Below, one piece after another: positions 28,922 to 36,931 of a stretch of DNA of 64,000 nt. The notes beneath the pieces are model-generated. The model saw only the letters and a program-made list of their open reading frames with translations. It searched no databases and had not been told where the DNA came from. Both the position numbers and the translations under genes were made by a program. The stretch lies in the NCBI GenBank assembly GCA_002352205.1, contig DEHZ01000012.1, positions 62,001 to 126,000 of the forward strand, read 5' to 3'. The first letter of the stretch is position 1; the number at the start of each line of letters is the position of its first letter. Origin of the DNA: Flavobacterium sp. UBA2787. GTDB lineage: Bacteria > Bacteroidota > Bacteroidia > Flavobacteriales > Flavobacteriaceae.

Positions 28922-29266
28922 TTATAATTCGAAATCTTTATTGATTTCTTTTACGGCTTTTTCTACTTGATCTTCGATACTTTTGAAAATCTCTTTTATT
29001 TCTTTGCGTTTTCCTTCGCGTTTTGTCCAAGCTTCTACTTGAAGAATTTCTTCGTAGGCCACATTCATTCCCAATAAATCAAGCGTGGGTTTTATTTTGT
29101 GTGCATAGCTGTAGGCCAATTTGTGGTCTTTTTCTTCGATGCCTTGTTTCACAAACTTTAAATCCTCCGGAATTTCGCTCACAAAAAGGGTAATTATTTG
29201 GAGAACGAACTCGGGATCGTTGTCTGAAAGTGCATAGACTTTGGCTAAGTTATAGTTTAATGCCAT
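28922..29266 (-). CDS. histidine phosphotransfer (Hpt) domain protein
   Basis: This 114-residue protein is a single Hpt four-helix domain, which relays phosphate in a phosphorelay. The phospho-acceptor is His56 in AYAHKIKPTLDLLGM-like context (SYAHKIKPTLDLL). There is no kinase or receiver nearby. The helices span residues about 10-35, 38-50, 56-75 and 85-110. The gene starts 4 bases after the FAH-family gene stop, so the two are co-transcribed. Confidence 0.88.
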   Translation of the reverse strand: MALNYNLAKVYALSDNDPEFVLQIITLFVSEIPEDLKFVKQGIEEKDHKLAYSYAHKIKPTLDLLGMNVAYEEILQVEAWTKREGKRKEIKEIFKSIEDQVEKAVKEINKDFEL

Positions 29267-29270
29267 TTTT

Positions 29271-29882
29271 TTATTTTACTTGAATTCGGAATAGTTTTTT
29301 GTCTTCTATAAATCCTTCGAGGATGTCGTTCGGTTTTACTTTTGCCACACCCTCGGGTGTTCCGGTAAAAATAATGTCGCCAATTTTGAGTGTAAAGTAT
29401 TGAGAAACATAGGCTATAAGTTCGTCAATTTTCCACAACATATGGCTGGTATTCCCCTTTTGAACGGTATTTCCGTTGGATTTCAGCTCAAAATTAATAT
29501 TTTCTGTGGAACTGAAATCTTTTTTCGATAAAAAGCTACCAATAACCGCTGAACCGTCAAAAGCCTTGGCTTTTTCCCATGGCAAACCTTTTTCTTTTAG
29601 TTTTGCTTGCAAATCGCGTGCGGTAAAATCGATTCCGAGACCGATTTCGTCATAATAATTTGGAGCAAATTTGGCATCGATGTATTTGCCAACTTTGTTG
29701 ATTCTGACTAAAATTTCGACTTCGTGGTGAATGTCGTCGCTAAATTCGGGAATCACAAACGGGTGTTGTTTTAGCAAAACCGCACTGTCGGGTTTTAGAA
29801 AAACGACCGGTTCATCGGGTCGCTCGTTTTGGAGTTCTTCGATGTGTTTGGTGTAATTTCTTCCGATGCAGATTATTTTCAT
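29271..29882 (-). CDS. fumarylacetoacetate hydrolase family protein
   Basis: This 203-residue member of the FAH superfamily cleaves or decarboxylates acylpyruvate-like substrates. The metal-binding region includes DDIHHEVEILVRI and the later GLGIDFTARDLQ. The IIFTGTPEGVAKVKPNDILEG motif lies near residues 165-187 (core FTGTPEGVAKVKPND). It is the short, single-domain form. No substrate is shown by the neighbours. It precedes the Hpt gene in an operon. Confidence 0.9.
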   Translation of the reverse strand: MKIICIGRNYTKHIEELQNERPDEPVVFLKPDSAVLLKQHPFVIPEFSDDIHHEVEILVRINKVGKYIDAKFAPNYYDEIGLGIDFTARDLQAKLKEKGLPWEKAKAFDGSAVIGSFLSKKDFSSTENINFELKSNGNTVQKGNTSHMLWKIDELIAYVSQYFTLKIGDIIFTGTPEGVAKVKPNDILEGFIEDKKLFRIQVK

Positions 29883-29888
29883 TTTTTT

Positions 29889-29919
29889 TGAGTTGCTGAG
29901 TTGCTGAGTTGCTGAGAAT
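29889..29919 (+). repeat. octamer array between FAH and exonuclease genes
   Basis: Three exact GAGTTGCT units and a fourth imperfect GAGAATCT lie between the FAH start codon and the exonuclease stop codon. The array ends directly at the stop codon (minus strand CTA at 29920-29922). Confidence 0.85.
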
Positions 29920-30696
29920 CTAAGTTAATTTATTGTTTAATTTTCTGAGTTTGATGGCGGTTAGGACTTTTTTGGTGTATAAAGGAAAATCAGCATTTTG
30001 AATCCAACCGAAATAGCCTGGTTCTTCTTCTAGCACTTTTTCGACTAAAACGCCTTTGTGTTTTCCGAAGGAAAAGATTTCTTCACCTTTGTCATTCAAC
30101 GCAATAAATCCGGCAAAATCGACGGATTTTTTTCGGGTTGTGAATTCGGAGAGCGATTTCATATCGTTTTCTAATTCGGGATAACGTTCTAGTTGAGCTT
30201 TGAGTATTTCGTACGTTGCCATTGTATCGGCTTCGGCGGAGTGAGCATTTTCAAGTGATTGTCCGCAATAGAATTTGAAAGCCGCACTCAATGTTCGTTC
30301 TTCCATTTTATGAAAAATGGTTTGCACATCAACTGAAACTCTGTTTTTCATGTCAAAATCTACTCCGGCACGCAATAATTCTTCGGCTAATAATGGAATA
30401 TCAAATCGGTCTGAATTAAATCCGGCTAAATCTGAATCTTTAATCATATTGTAAACCTGACCGGAAAGTTCTTTGAAAGTGGGTTCATTGGCTACTTTTT
30501 CATCTGTAATTCCGTGAACTTGTGTGGATAAAAACGGGATTTTCATTTCCGGATTTACCAACCACGTTTTACTTTCTTTATTTCCGTTTGGATAAACTTT
30601 GAAGATTGAGATTTCCACAATTCGGTCTTTTGCCACATCTACTCCGGTTGTTTCGAGGTCGAAAAAGCAAATTGGACGATTTAATTTGAGTTCCAT
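29920..30696 (-). CDS. 3'-5' exonuclease, DnaQ/DEDDh family
   Basis: This 258-residue exonuclease has an N-terminal DEDDh catalytic domain. Exo I contains FFDLETTGVDVAKDR (residues 11-25), exo II NSDRFDIPLLAEELLRAG, and exo III HSAEADTMATYEIL. The Exo III position with H and D is typical. A C-terminal extension (residues about 195-258) contains SFGKHKG, a motif shared by DUF3820-like tails. It may act in DNA repair or proofreading. A -7 box (TATCTTTG at 30721-30714 on the minus strand) lies 18 bases upstream. Confidence 0.9.
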   Translation of the reverse strand: MELKLNRPICFFDLETTGVDVAKDRIVEISIFKVYPNGNKESKTWLVNPEMKIPFLSTQVHGITDEKVANEPTFKELSGQVYNMIKDSDLAGFNSDRFDIPLLAEELLRAGVDFDMKNRVSVDVQTIFHKMEERTLSAAFKFYCGQSLENAHSAEADTMATYEILKAQLERYPELENDMKSLSEFTTRKKSVDFAGFIALNDKGEEIFSFGKHKGVLVEKVLEEEPGYFGWIQNADFPLYTKKVLTAIKLRKLNNKLT

Positions 30697-30713
30697 TTTA
30701 AAATTTTAGATAA

Positions 30714-30721
30714 CAAAGATA
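30714..30721 (-). promoter_or_regulatory. -7 box of the exonuclease promoter
   Basis: TATCTTTG on the minus strand matches TAnnTTTG and is 18 bases from the start codon. A -33 TTG at the expected spacing is not present. Confidence 0.4.
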
Positions 30722-30823
30722 AGAGTTTGAAATAACCTTTTAACGATGAAAGTGGTTTTTTTAGTAGTATTTTAAGGTTTTAAAGTAAACTCTTTTGGAC
30801 AAAAGCAGATAATTTGATTTTTG

Positions 30824-30837
30824 CAGACTAAAGTCTG
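30824..30837. repeat. perfect palindrome CAGACTAAAGTCTG
   Basis: Two 6-base arms around AA form a perfect 14-base palindrome. It sits between the exonuclease promoter and the palindromic repeat at 30854. Confidence 0.6.
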
Positions 30838-30853
30838 TTTACGGATATTTTTA

Positions 30854-30909
30854 CCACGAATTACACGGATTGGCACGAATTAATTTGTGGAAATTCGTGT
30901 AATTCGTGG
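30854..30909. repeat. ACGAATTCGTG-type palindromic repeat
   Basis: CCACGAATTACACG at 30854-30867 and CGTGTAATTCGTGG at 30896-30909 form a perfect 14-bp stem. A second inner pair, CACGAATT at 30874-30881 and AATTCGTG at 30892-30899, overlaps it. The core resembles a dispersed repeat found in many bacterial genomes (from memory). Confidence 0.8.
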
Positions 30910-30931
30910 CTAAATTTTTGAAATTTGAAAA

Positions 30932-30968
30932 CAAAAAACCCTTTCAGTTTTTGATGACTGAAAGGGTT
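30932..30968 (-). terminator. terminator of the E2 gene
   Basis: AACCCTTTCAGT and ACTGAAAGGGTT form a perfect 12-bp stem, followed on the minus strand by TTTTTTGTTTTC. It sits 22 bases past the E2 stop codon. Confidence 0.9.
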
Positions 30969-30990
30969 GAAATTATAATAATTTTTAATT

Positions 30991-32358
30991 TTAGAATTCT
31001 CTGTTTTCGCTGAAACCTTCAAGATAATCAGCTACTCGTTTTACGAATTGTCCGCCTAATGAACCATCTACCACTCTATGATCATAACTGTGCGATAAGA
31101 ACATTTTGTGGCGAATTCCGATGTAATCTCCGGTTGGAGCTTCGATAACAGCAGGAACTTTTCTGATGGCTCCTAATGCTAAAATGGCTACTTGCGGTTG
31201 ATTAATAATTGGTGTTCCGAAAACGCTTCCGAAAGTTCCCACATTGGTCACTGTGTAAGTTCCTCCTTGAATTTCGTCTGGTTTTAATTGATTATTTCGA
31301 GCACGGTTGGCTAAATCGTTAACAGTTTTTGTTAATCCGACTAAGTTAAGCATATCTGCATTTTTGATAACGGGAACAATTAAGTTTCCGTTTGGTAATG
31401 CAGCGGCCATTCCTAAATTGATGTTTTTCTTTTTGATGATGTAATCACCTTCTACAGAAATGTTGATCATCGGGAAGTCTTTGATGGCTTTTGCCACAGC
31501 TTCCATAAATATTGGTGTAAACGTTAGCTTCTCACCTTCTCTTTTTTCAAAAGCATCTTTTACTTTATTTCTCCAATTCACGATATTAGTTACATCCACT
31601 TCAATAAACGACTGTACGTGAGCCGATGTTTGTTTGGAAGTGGTCATATATCCGGAAATCAGTTTTCGCATACGATCCATTTCGATGATTTCATCTTGAC
31701 CGTTTACGGAAACAGGGATTTTTTTCTCTGGAGTTGATTCTGCTTTTGGAGTTTCTGCTTTTGGAACTTCAACTTTTACTTCAGTTTTTGGAGTTTCTGC
31801 AACAACCTGAGCTGCTTTTGGAGTTTCTGCAACGGCAGGCTTGTTTGCTCTGTCTTTTACGTAAGACAAAATATCATCTTTGGTCACACGACCTTCTTTG
31901 CCGGAACCGTTTATTTTTTCTAATTCGGAGATGGAAACACCTTCTTCTTTAGCAATATTTTTGACTAATGGTGAAAAGAATTTTTCTGAAGTAGAAAAAT
32001 CAACCTCTACCGGAGTAGCAGAATGAACAACTTCTTGTGCTACTTCGATGGATTTTTCAAGTTCAACGATGGCTGGAGCAATTTCTTCATTAGGTTTTTC
32101 TGCGGGAGCACTTCCACCTTCGGTGTCGATGATTGCGATGGTTTGACCCACTTTAACGACATCGTCAACGTTGAAAAGAATTTCGGTTAGCGTTCCTGAA
32201 ACTTCAGATGGAACTTCGCTATCTACTTTATCGGTAGCGATTTCCAAGACCGCTTCATCGGCTTCGATTTTTTCTCCAACTTTTTTAAGCCAATTGGTAA
32301 TTGTTGCTTCGGCAACGCTTTCTCCCATTTTGGGCAATTTTAATTCAAATTTTGCCAT
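30991..32358 (-). CDS. 2-oxoacid dehydrogenase E2 (dihydrolipoamide acyltransferase)
   Basis: This E2 component transfers acyl groups from lipoate to CoA. The N-terminal lipoyl domain has the modified Lys44 in EIATDKVDSEVPS. A peripheral-subunit-binding domain lies around residues 125-170 (FSPLVKNIAKEEGVSI). A Lys/Pro/Glu-rich linker spans about 170-220. The catalytic domain follows, ending with HSYDHRVVDGSLGG, which holds the active-site His and Asp. A single lipoyl domain and the LPKMGESV start favour branched-chain keto acid or 2-oxoglutarate specificity over pyruvate, but this is not decisive. E1 and E3 genes are not adjacent. Confidence 0.92.
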   Translation of the reverse strand: MAKFELKLPKMGESVAEATITNWLKKVGEKIEADEAVLEIATDKVDSEVPSEVSGTLTEILFNVDDVVKVGQTIAIIDTEGGSAPAEKPNEEIAPAIVELEKSIEVAQEVVHSATPVEVDFSTSEKFFSPLVKNIAKEEGVSISELEKINGSGKEGRVTKDDILSYVKDRANKPAVAETPKAAQVVAETPKTEVKVEVPKAETPKAESTPEKKIPVSVNGQDEIIEMDRMRKLISGYMTTSKQTSAHVQSFIEVDVTNIVNWRNKVKDAFEKREGEKLTFTPIFMEAVAKAIKDFPMINISVEGDYIIKKKNINLGMAAALPNGNLIVPVIKNADMLNLVGLTKTVNDLANRARNNQLKPDEIQGGTYTVTNVGTFGSVFGTPIINQPQVAILALGAIRKVPAVIEAPTGDYIGIRHKMFLSHSYDHRVVDGSLGGQFVKRVADYLEGFSENREF

Positions 32359-32499
32359 ATCTTTAACCTAACGGTTTATTTTTTGTTTCAGTTTGCGAAA
32401 TTACTAAAAAAAGGATTGGTTTTTGCAATTATCAATAATTTTATTTAACACGGATTAAAAATTCCACAGAGCTTCTAAAACTTCAAAAATCAAAATTCA

Positions 32500-33669
32500 T
32501 CAATCTTTAATCATCACAACTTCTCCTCTGTCGTTACTGCTGTTGCTTCCAATCATAAAATCACATTGATTGGGAATGATTTTGAATGTTACTTTTTCAT
32601 TTTTATACAATTCCATTGCGGAAATGATGGTTGAAAAAGTTAAATCGTTCTGATCAAAAACTATTTCAATGTTTGAATTTATTCCTTTTAAAAGCGAAGG
32701 TAATTCATTTTTAAAAGAAGTTGAAAGTCGTTTTACATTTTTTCCTAACAATTTTTCGAGTTTTTCTTTTAATAACTCATTTTCAGAAATTAAAATATAA
32801 TTGTCGATTTTTCTATTAGAAATTGCTGTTTTATTTTTCTTTAAAAAAGCAAAAAAGAAACTCCCGACTTTCATAAAAACACTAAAAAAGGCTGATTTTT
32901 TGAAATGTTTGGAATAAAAATAATCCATTGCTTCTTGAAAACGTTTCATATACGTTCCGTCTTTTACTGTACTTTCACCTTTGTAATGAATGACGGTAGT
33001 TTCGGCAAAATAAAAATTGATTTTTCCTTTTTTCAAAACCGTATAACTCAAGTCGATATCGTCGGAATACATAAAACAATTTTCGTCGAATCCGCCTACT
33101 TCATTGTATAAATTACGTTGCATTAGCATAAACGCTCCTACTAAAATTTCGGTATTTCCGGATTGACTTTCGGTTAGATGTTGAGCATAATATTGGTTGA
33201 AAAGTCGAACTTTCGGAAAAATTTTATACAACCCAAAGATTTTTGTAAACGCCACCCAAGGTGTTGGAATGCCACGTTTACTTTCGGGGAGGAAATTTCC
33301 GGTTCCGTCGATGAGTTTGCAACCGATTATTCCGAGTTGCGGGTTGCGGGTTGCGGGTTGCGAGTTCAGAAGTTTTGTGAAAGTATCTTCTGCCACAACC
33401 GTATCGGGATTGAGAATGCAGAGGTATTCACCTTTTGCTTCGGCGACTCCAATGTTATTTCCTTTTGGGAAACCGGTGTTTTCTTTGTTTTCAATGAGTT
33501 TGATATGAGGAAAACGGGTTTTCATCATTTGACAACTATCGTCGGATGAATTATTGTCTATCACAATTATTTCGCCGTCAATATGTTGCAAAGCGGCTTG
33601 CACACTGAGCACACATTGTTCGAGAAAATAGCGAACGTTATAATTAAGGATGATGACGGATAGTTGCAT
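32500..33669 (-). CDS. GT2 family glycosyltransferase
   Basis: This 389-residue family 2 glycosyltransferase has an N-terminal GT-A fold (SVIILNYNVRYFLEQCVLSV at 4-23; DNNSSDDS at about 37-44). The metal-binding DXD-like FMYSDDIDLSY occurs near residue 200. It resembles rhamnosyltransferases of surface polysaccharide synthesis. A C-terminal helix-rich region follows. Residues about 100-112 (LLNSQPATRNPQLG) are encoded by a GTTGCGG heptamer array. The gene abuts the toxin-antitoxin cluster with a 9-base gap. Confidence 0.88.
   Translation of the reverse strand: MQLSVIILNYNVRYFLEQCVLSVQAALQHIDGEIIVIDNNSSDDSCQMMKTRFPHIKLIENKENTGFPKGNNIGVAEAKGEYLCILNPDTVVAEDTFTKLLNSQPATRNPQLGIIGCKLIDGTGNFLPESKRGIPTPWVAFTKIFGLYKIFPKVRLFNQYYAQHLTESQSGNTEILVGAFMLMQRNLYNEVGGFDENCFMYSDDIDLSYTVLKKGKINFYFAETTVIHYKGESTVKDGTYMKRFQEAMDYFYSKHFKKSAFFSVFMKVGSFFFAFLKKNKTAISNRKIDNYILISENELLKEKLEKLLGKNVKRLSTSFKNELPSLLKGINSNIEIVFDQNDLTFSTIISAMELYKNEKVTFKIIPNQCDFMIGSNSSNDRGEVVMIKD
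33334..33370 (-). repeat. heptamer array (GTTGCGG), in frame in the glycosyltransferase gene
   Basis: Four or five tandem units GTTGCGG/GTTGCGA are seen on the plus strand, coding the peptide QPATRNPQ on the minus strand. The same peptide-coding array occurs in the methyltransferase gene at 37451. Confidence 0.85.
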
Positions 33670-33678
33670 AGGGCAAAT

Positions 33679-33984
33679 TTACAGCAACTTATTTAAATCT
33701 TCCGGATTTTTTAGATTGTTCCAAAATAAAAGCAAATCAATTACTTTATTTTTCATATCAATACTATAAAAAAGCTTAGTTTGCTTAGAAATAATTATTG
33801 TATAAATTTTTTTTGAACTATCATAATTTCCAATTAATGGATTTTCTGAAAGTCTGTTCAAGTTTTCGAATACTAAATCCTGAAATTTTTGAACCTCTTT
33901 ATGGTTCCATTTACGGAAAATAAAATCGATTTCATCATAATAAGATATTTCAGAATTTGGCTGCCAAATTATCTTATATGTCAT
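33679..33984 (-). CDS. ParE/RelE-type toxin, pair A
   Basis: This 101-residue protein has the RelE/ParE-type fold: two N-terminal helices (YYDEIDFIFRKWNHKEVQKFQDLV at about 15-38; core FRKWNHKEVQKF), then beta strands with IYTIIISKQTKLFYSI. The start is within the antitoxin stop (overlap of 4 bases, ATGA). It is closely similar to the toxin at 34226 in length, start and conserved Trp and Lys positions. It is probably an mRNA interferase or gyrase inhibitor; which one is not determined. Confidence 0.85.
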   Translation of the reverse strand: MTYKIIWQPNSEISYYDEIDFIFRKWNHKEVQKFQDLVFENLNRLSENPLIGNYDSSKKIYTIIISKQTKLFYSIDMKNKVIDLLLFWNNLKNPEDLNKLL

Positions 33985-34205
33985 TTCAAAAAAGGATATT
34001 TTAGCTTAATTCTTTTTTGCATTTCTTCGTGCGAAATACCTTTTCCTTCTTTAGAATCTTGAATCGATTTTTCCAAAAGTTTAATCAAAATTGGATGCAA
34101 TTCTTCTTCTTGAACAACATTTTTCTCTACATTATATTCAATAATTGGTTCTTCAACTTTGTTGATGTGTTTGTTTTCGTTGCTCGGGTTTGATTTTTTT
34201 GGCAT
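33981..34205 (-). CDS. antitoxin-like protein, pair A
   Basis: This 74-residue protein is upstream of and overlaps toxin A by 4 bases. It has a disordered, charged N terminus and a conserved C-terminal segment HPILIKLLEKSIQDSKEGKG then HEEMQKRIKLKYPFLK. The paralogue at 34525 shares this segment. No ribbon-helix-helix or helix-turn-helix DNA-binding motif is obvious, so autoregulation is uncertain. It most likely neutralises the adjacent toxin, from position and paralogy. Confidence 0.75.
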   Translation of the reverse strand: MPKKSNPSNENKHINKVEEPIIEYNVEKNVVQEEELHPILIKLLEKSIQDSKEGKGISHEEMQKRIKLKYPFLK

Positions 34206-34225
34206 AATATGGCGTTTGATTTTGA

Positions 34226-34528
34226 TTAAAGTAATTTACTTAAATTTTCCGGATTTTTTGAATTGTTCCAAAATAAAAGAAGTTCAATTGATTTAGCTTT
34301 ATCATTAATTCTATAAAGTAAAGTTGTTTGTTTTGAAATTATAAATGAGTAATTATTTTTAAAATTTATTTTTCCTAAAGTTGGATTTTTAGAAAGTCTT
34401 TCTAATTCCTTTTCCACTAATTTCTCAAATTTCAAAACTTCTTTTTGATTCCATTTTAAGTAAATGAACTCAATTTCTTCATAATATGAATTTAGTGCAG
34501 AAAAAGTCCAATCTATTTGATAACTCAT
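34226..34528 (-). CDS. ParE/RelE-type toxin, pair B
   Basis: This 100-residue paralogue of the 33679 toxin has matching elements: YYEEIEFIYLKWNQKEVLKF, NPTLGKINFKNN, FIISKQTTLLYRI and WNNSKNPENLSKLL. It overlaps its antitoxin by 4 bases. Two such toxins in tandem point to a recent duplication of the whole module. Confidence 0.85.
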   Translation of the reverse strand: MSYQIDWTFSALNSYYEEIEFIYLKWNQKEVLKFEKLVEKELERLSKNPTLGKINFKNNYSFIISKQTTLLYRINDKAKSIELLLFWNNSKNPENLSKLL

Positions 34529-34746
34529 TTTAGAAATGGATATCTTTCCTTTATTCTTCTCATCGCTTCTTCGTGAGGAATTAATTTTCCTTCATTAGCT
34601 TCTTGAATCGATTTTTCCAGAAGTTTAACTAAAATTGGATGCAATTCTTCTTCTTGAACGACTTTTGTATCTAAATTATAATCAGTAATTGGTTCTTCAA
34701 CTTTGTTCATGTCTTTTTTTTCGTGGCTTGGGTTCTTTTTGCTCAT
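34525..34746 (-). CDS. antitoxin-like protein, pair B
   Basis: This 73-residue paralogue of the 33981 antitoxin has LVKLLEKSIQEANEGKLIPH and EEAMRRIKERYPFLK. The arrangement is antitoxin first, then toxin, with 4-base overlap. A 20-base gap separates the two modules, so all four genes could form one transcript. No clear promoter motif was found upstream. Confidence 0.75.
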   Translation of the reverse strand: MSKKNPSHEKKDMNKVEEPITDYNLDTKVVQEEELHPILVKLLEKSIQEANEGKLIPHEEAMRRIKERYPFLK

Positions 34747-34805
34747 AACATTAAATTAAAGAATAAATATAAGGATTTTTTTTGAAATGCAAAACCCAAT
34801 TACAT

Positions 34806-34950
34806 TTCCCTTCTAACCCCGATTGCAATGGAAATCCTGGCATTGCGACTTCAAATTTTGTTTCGGAGATTGTTTAGTCCCTCGCAATGACAGATTGCAA
34901 TGAAAAGCGGGAACATGAATAACCGATAAAGACCAAGCCATTCGTTTCAG
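34806..34950 (+). repeat. structured intergenic element, copy 3
   Basis: The element begins CCCTTCTAACCCCGATTGCA and ends AAGCCATTCGTTTCAG, close to copy 1's AGCCATTCGCTTCT. CATTGCGA at about 34841-34848 pairs with TCGCAATG at about 34882-34889, and the outer CCCC pairs with CGGG. The sequence between the arms is unrelated to that of copies 1, 2 and 4. Confidence 0.7.
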
Positions 34951-34964
34951 AAAAAATAAAGCAT

Positions 34965-34972
34965 TACTTTTG
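34965..34972 (+). promoter_or_regulatory. -7 box of the ABC-F gene promoter
   Basis: TACTTTTG matches TAnnTTTG, 39 bases before the start codon. It is immediately downstream of structured element copy 3, so the element may be near the -33 region. Confidence 0.5.
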
Positions 34973-35011
34973 CACTTCTAAATTCTAATTTCAGAATTCT
35001 AAATTTAAAAA

Positions 35012-36871
35012 ATGAACTATCTTTCAGTAGAAAATATATCTAAATCCTTCGGCGAACGCGTGTTGTTTGACAACATTTCGTTTGGTATTAACAAAGACCA
35101 GAAAATTGCTTTTATTGCCAAAAATGGTTCGGGTAAAACGACCATTATGAACATTATTAATGGTTTTGACGAACCGGATACGGGTCAAGTGGTGGTTCGA
35201 AAAAATATCCGAATGGCTTTTTTATCGCAAAAAAATGAATTGCAAGATGAATTGACGATCGAAGAAAGCATTTTTGCCAGTGATAATGAAACGCTGAAAG
35301 TGATTGAGCAATATGAAAAAGCGTTGGAAAACCCTGAAAATGAAGAAGCGTATCAAAAAGCGTTTGATTTGATGGACCAGCACAATGCGTGGGATTTTGA
35401 AACGCAATTCAAGCAAATTTTGTTTAAATTGAAGTTGGAAGATTTTAAATTGAAAGTCAAAAGTCTTTCGGGTGGACAAAAAAAGCGACTTTCGTTAGCG
35501 ATAATTTTGATTAACCGTCCGGATTTATTGATTTTGGATGAGCCAACTAACCACTTGGATTTAGAGATGATTGAATGGTTGGAAAGTTATTTTGCCAAAG
35601 AAAATATCACGTTGTTTATGGTAACGCACGACCGTTTCTTTTTGGAACGTGTTTGCAATGAAATCATCGAATTGGACAACGGAAAATTATATCAATATAA
35701 AGGAAACTACTCGTATTATTTGCAAAAAAAGGAAGAGAGAATCGCTTCTGAAAATGCGAGTATCGACAAAGCTCAGAATCTTTTTGTGAAAGAATTGGCG
35801 TGGATGCGTCGCCAACCGAAAGCGAGAACGACCAAATCGAAATCTCGTCAGGATGATTTTTATGTGATTAAGGAAAAAGCCGAAAGTCGCCGAAAAGAAA
35901 ATGTGGTGGAATTGGAAATCAATATGGAAAGAATGGGAAGCAAGATTATTGAGCTTCATAAACTGTATAAAAAATTCAAAGACAGAGTGATTCTTGACAA
36001 TTTTTCGTATGATTTTCAGCGTGGCGAACGCATTGGAATTATCGGAAAAAACGGAACAGGAAAATCGACTTTTTTGAATATTTTGACCAAAACGATGTCG
36101 CCCGATGCCGGAAAAGTTGTGATTGGTGAAACGATTAAAGTAGGTTATTATACGCAAAGCGGCATCAACCCAAAACCCGGTCAGAAAGTAATTGATATTA
36201 TTAAGGAGTACGGTGAATATATTCCGCTCACGAAAGGGAAAATTATTTCGGCTTCGCAATTGCTGGAACGTTTTCTCTTTGATGCAAAAAAGCAATATGA
36301 TTTTGTAGAAAAATTAAGTGGTGGCGAATTGAAACGCTTGTATTTATGTACGGTTTTGATTCAGAATCCGAACTTTTTGATTTTGGATGAGCCTACGAAT
36401 GATTTAGATATTGTAACGTTGAATGTTTTGGAAAGCTTTTTATTAGATTTTCCCGGATGTTTGTTAGTGGTTTCCCACGATCGTTATTTTATGGATAAAA
36501 TTGTAGATCACTTATTTGTATTTAGAGGCGAAGGTGAAATTGAAGATTTTCCGGGTAATTATTCCGATTTTAGAGCGTATGAAGACAGTGCTGATGTGGC
36601 TTTAAAAGAAGAAAACAAAGCCGATAAAAAAGCGTGGAAACAAAATAATCCGGTCGGAAATTTATCGTTTAACGAACAAAAAGAATTTCAAAAAATTGAA
36701 CGTGAAATCAAAGATTTGGAATTTGAGAAAAAACAAATCGAACAATTATTTGCTGATGGTAAAGTAACTGATGATGCTATTGAGAAAAAAGCGAATGAGT
36801 TGCAAGTGATTATAAAGAAATTGGAAGAAAAGGAAGAACGGTGGTTTGAACTTTCTTCGAAAATTGAGTAA
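35012..36871 (+). CDS. ABC-F family ATPase (Uup-like)
   Basis: This 619-residue soluble protein has two ATP-binding cassettes and no membrane domain, so it belongs to the ABC-F group that acts on the ribosome. The first Walker A is AKNGSGKTTIMN, followed by LSGGQKKRLSLA and LDEPTNHLDLEMIEW. The second Walker A is IGKNGTGKSTFLN, then LSGGELKRLYL and LDEPTNDLDI. A linker joins the domains, and a charged coiled coil with EKKANELQVIIKKLEEKEER lies at the C terminus, typical of Uup. No resistance phenotype can be inferred. Confidence 0.92.
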   Translation: MNYLSVENISKSFGERVLFDNISFGINKDQKIAFIAKNGSGKTTIMNIINGFDEPDTGQVVVRKNIRMAFLSQKNELQDELTIEESIFASDNETLKVIEQYEKALENPENEEAYQKAFDLMDQHNAWDFETQFKQILFKLKLEDFKLKVKSLSGGQKKRLSLAIILINRPDLLILDEPTNHLDLEMIEWLESYFAKENITLFMVTHDRFFLERVCNEIIELDNGKLYQYKGNYSYYLQKKEERIASENASIDKAQNLFVKELAWMRRQPKARTTKSKSRQDDFYVIKEKAESRRKENVVELEINMERMGSKIIELHKLYKKFKDRVILDNFSYDFQRGERIGIIGKNGTGKSTFLNILTKTMSPDAGKVVIGETIKVGYYTQSGINPKPGQKVIDIIKEYGEYIPLTKGKIISASQLLERFLFDAKKQYDFVEKLSGGELKRLYLCTVLIQNPNFLILDEPTNDLDIVTLNVLESFLLDFPGCLLVVSHDRYFMDKIVDHLFVFRGEGEIEDFPGNYSDFRAYEDSADVALKEENKADKKAWKQNNPVGNLSFNEQKEFQKIEREIKDLEFEKKQIEQLFADGKVTDDAIEKKANELQVIIKKLEEKEERWFELSSKIE

Positions 36872-36876
36872 TTTAG

Positions 36877-36927
36877 CTCGCAAAGACGCAGAGTCGCCAA
36901 GAAAAACTGCGTCTTTGCGACTTTGCG
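36877..36927 (+). repeat. CTTTGCG-type palindromic repeat after the ABC-F gene
   Basis: CGCAAAGACGCAG at 36879-36891 and CTGCGTCTTTGCG at 36907-36919 form a perfect 13-bp stem with a 15-base loop. CTTTGCGAG continues to 36929. It starts 6 bases after the ABC-F stop and ends just before the methyltransferase ATG, so it can act as terminator or processing site. Confidence 0.8.
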
Positions 36928-36931
36928 AGAA

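Noticed and set aside
35687-36295. Minus-strand frame of 202 codons opposite the ABC-F gene
   Set aside because: The ABC-F frame has all catalytic motifs. The antisense frame is Phe/Ile/His-rich with no recognisable domain.
36923-36931. TTG start giving three extra residues for the methyltransferase
   Set aside because: It lies inside the CTTTGCG palindromic repeat; the ATG at 36932 is the better start.
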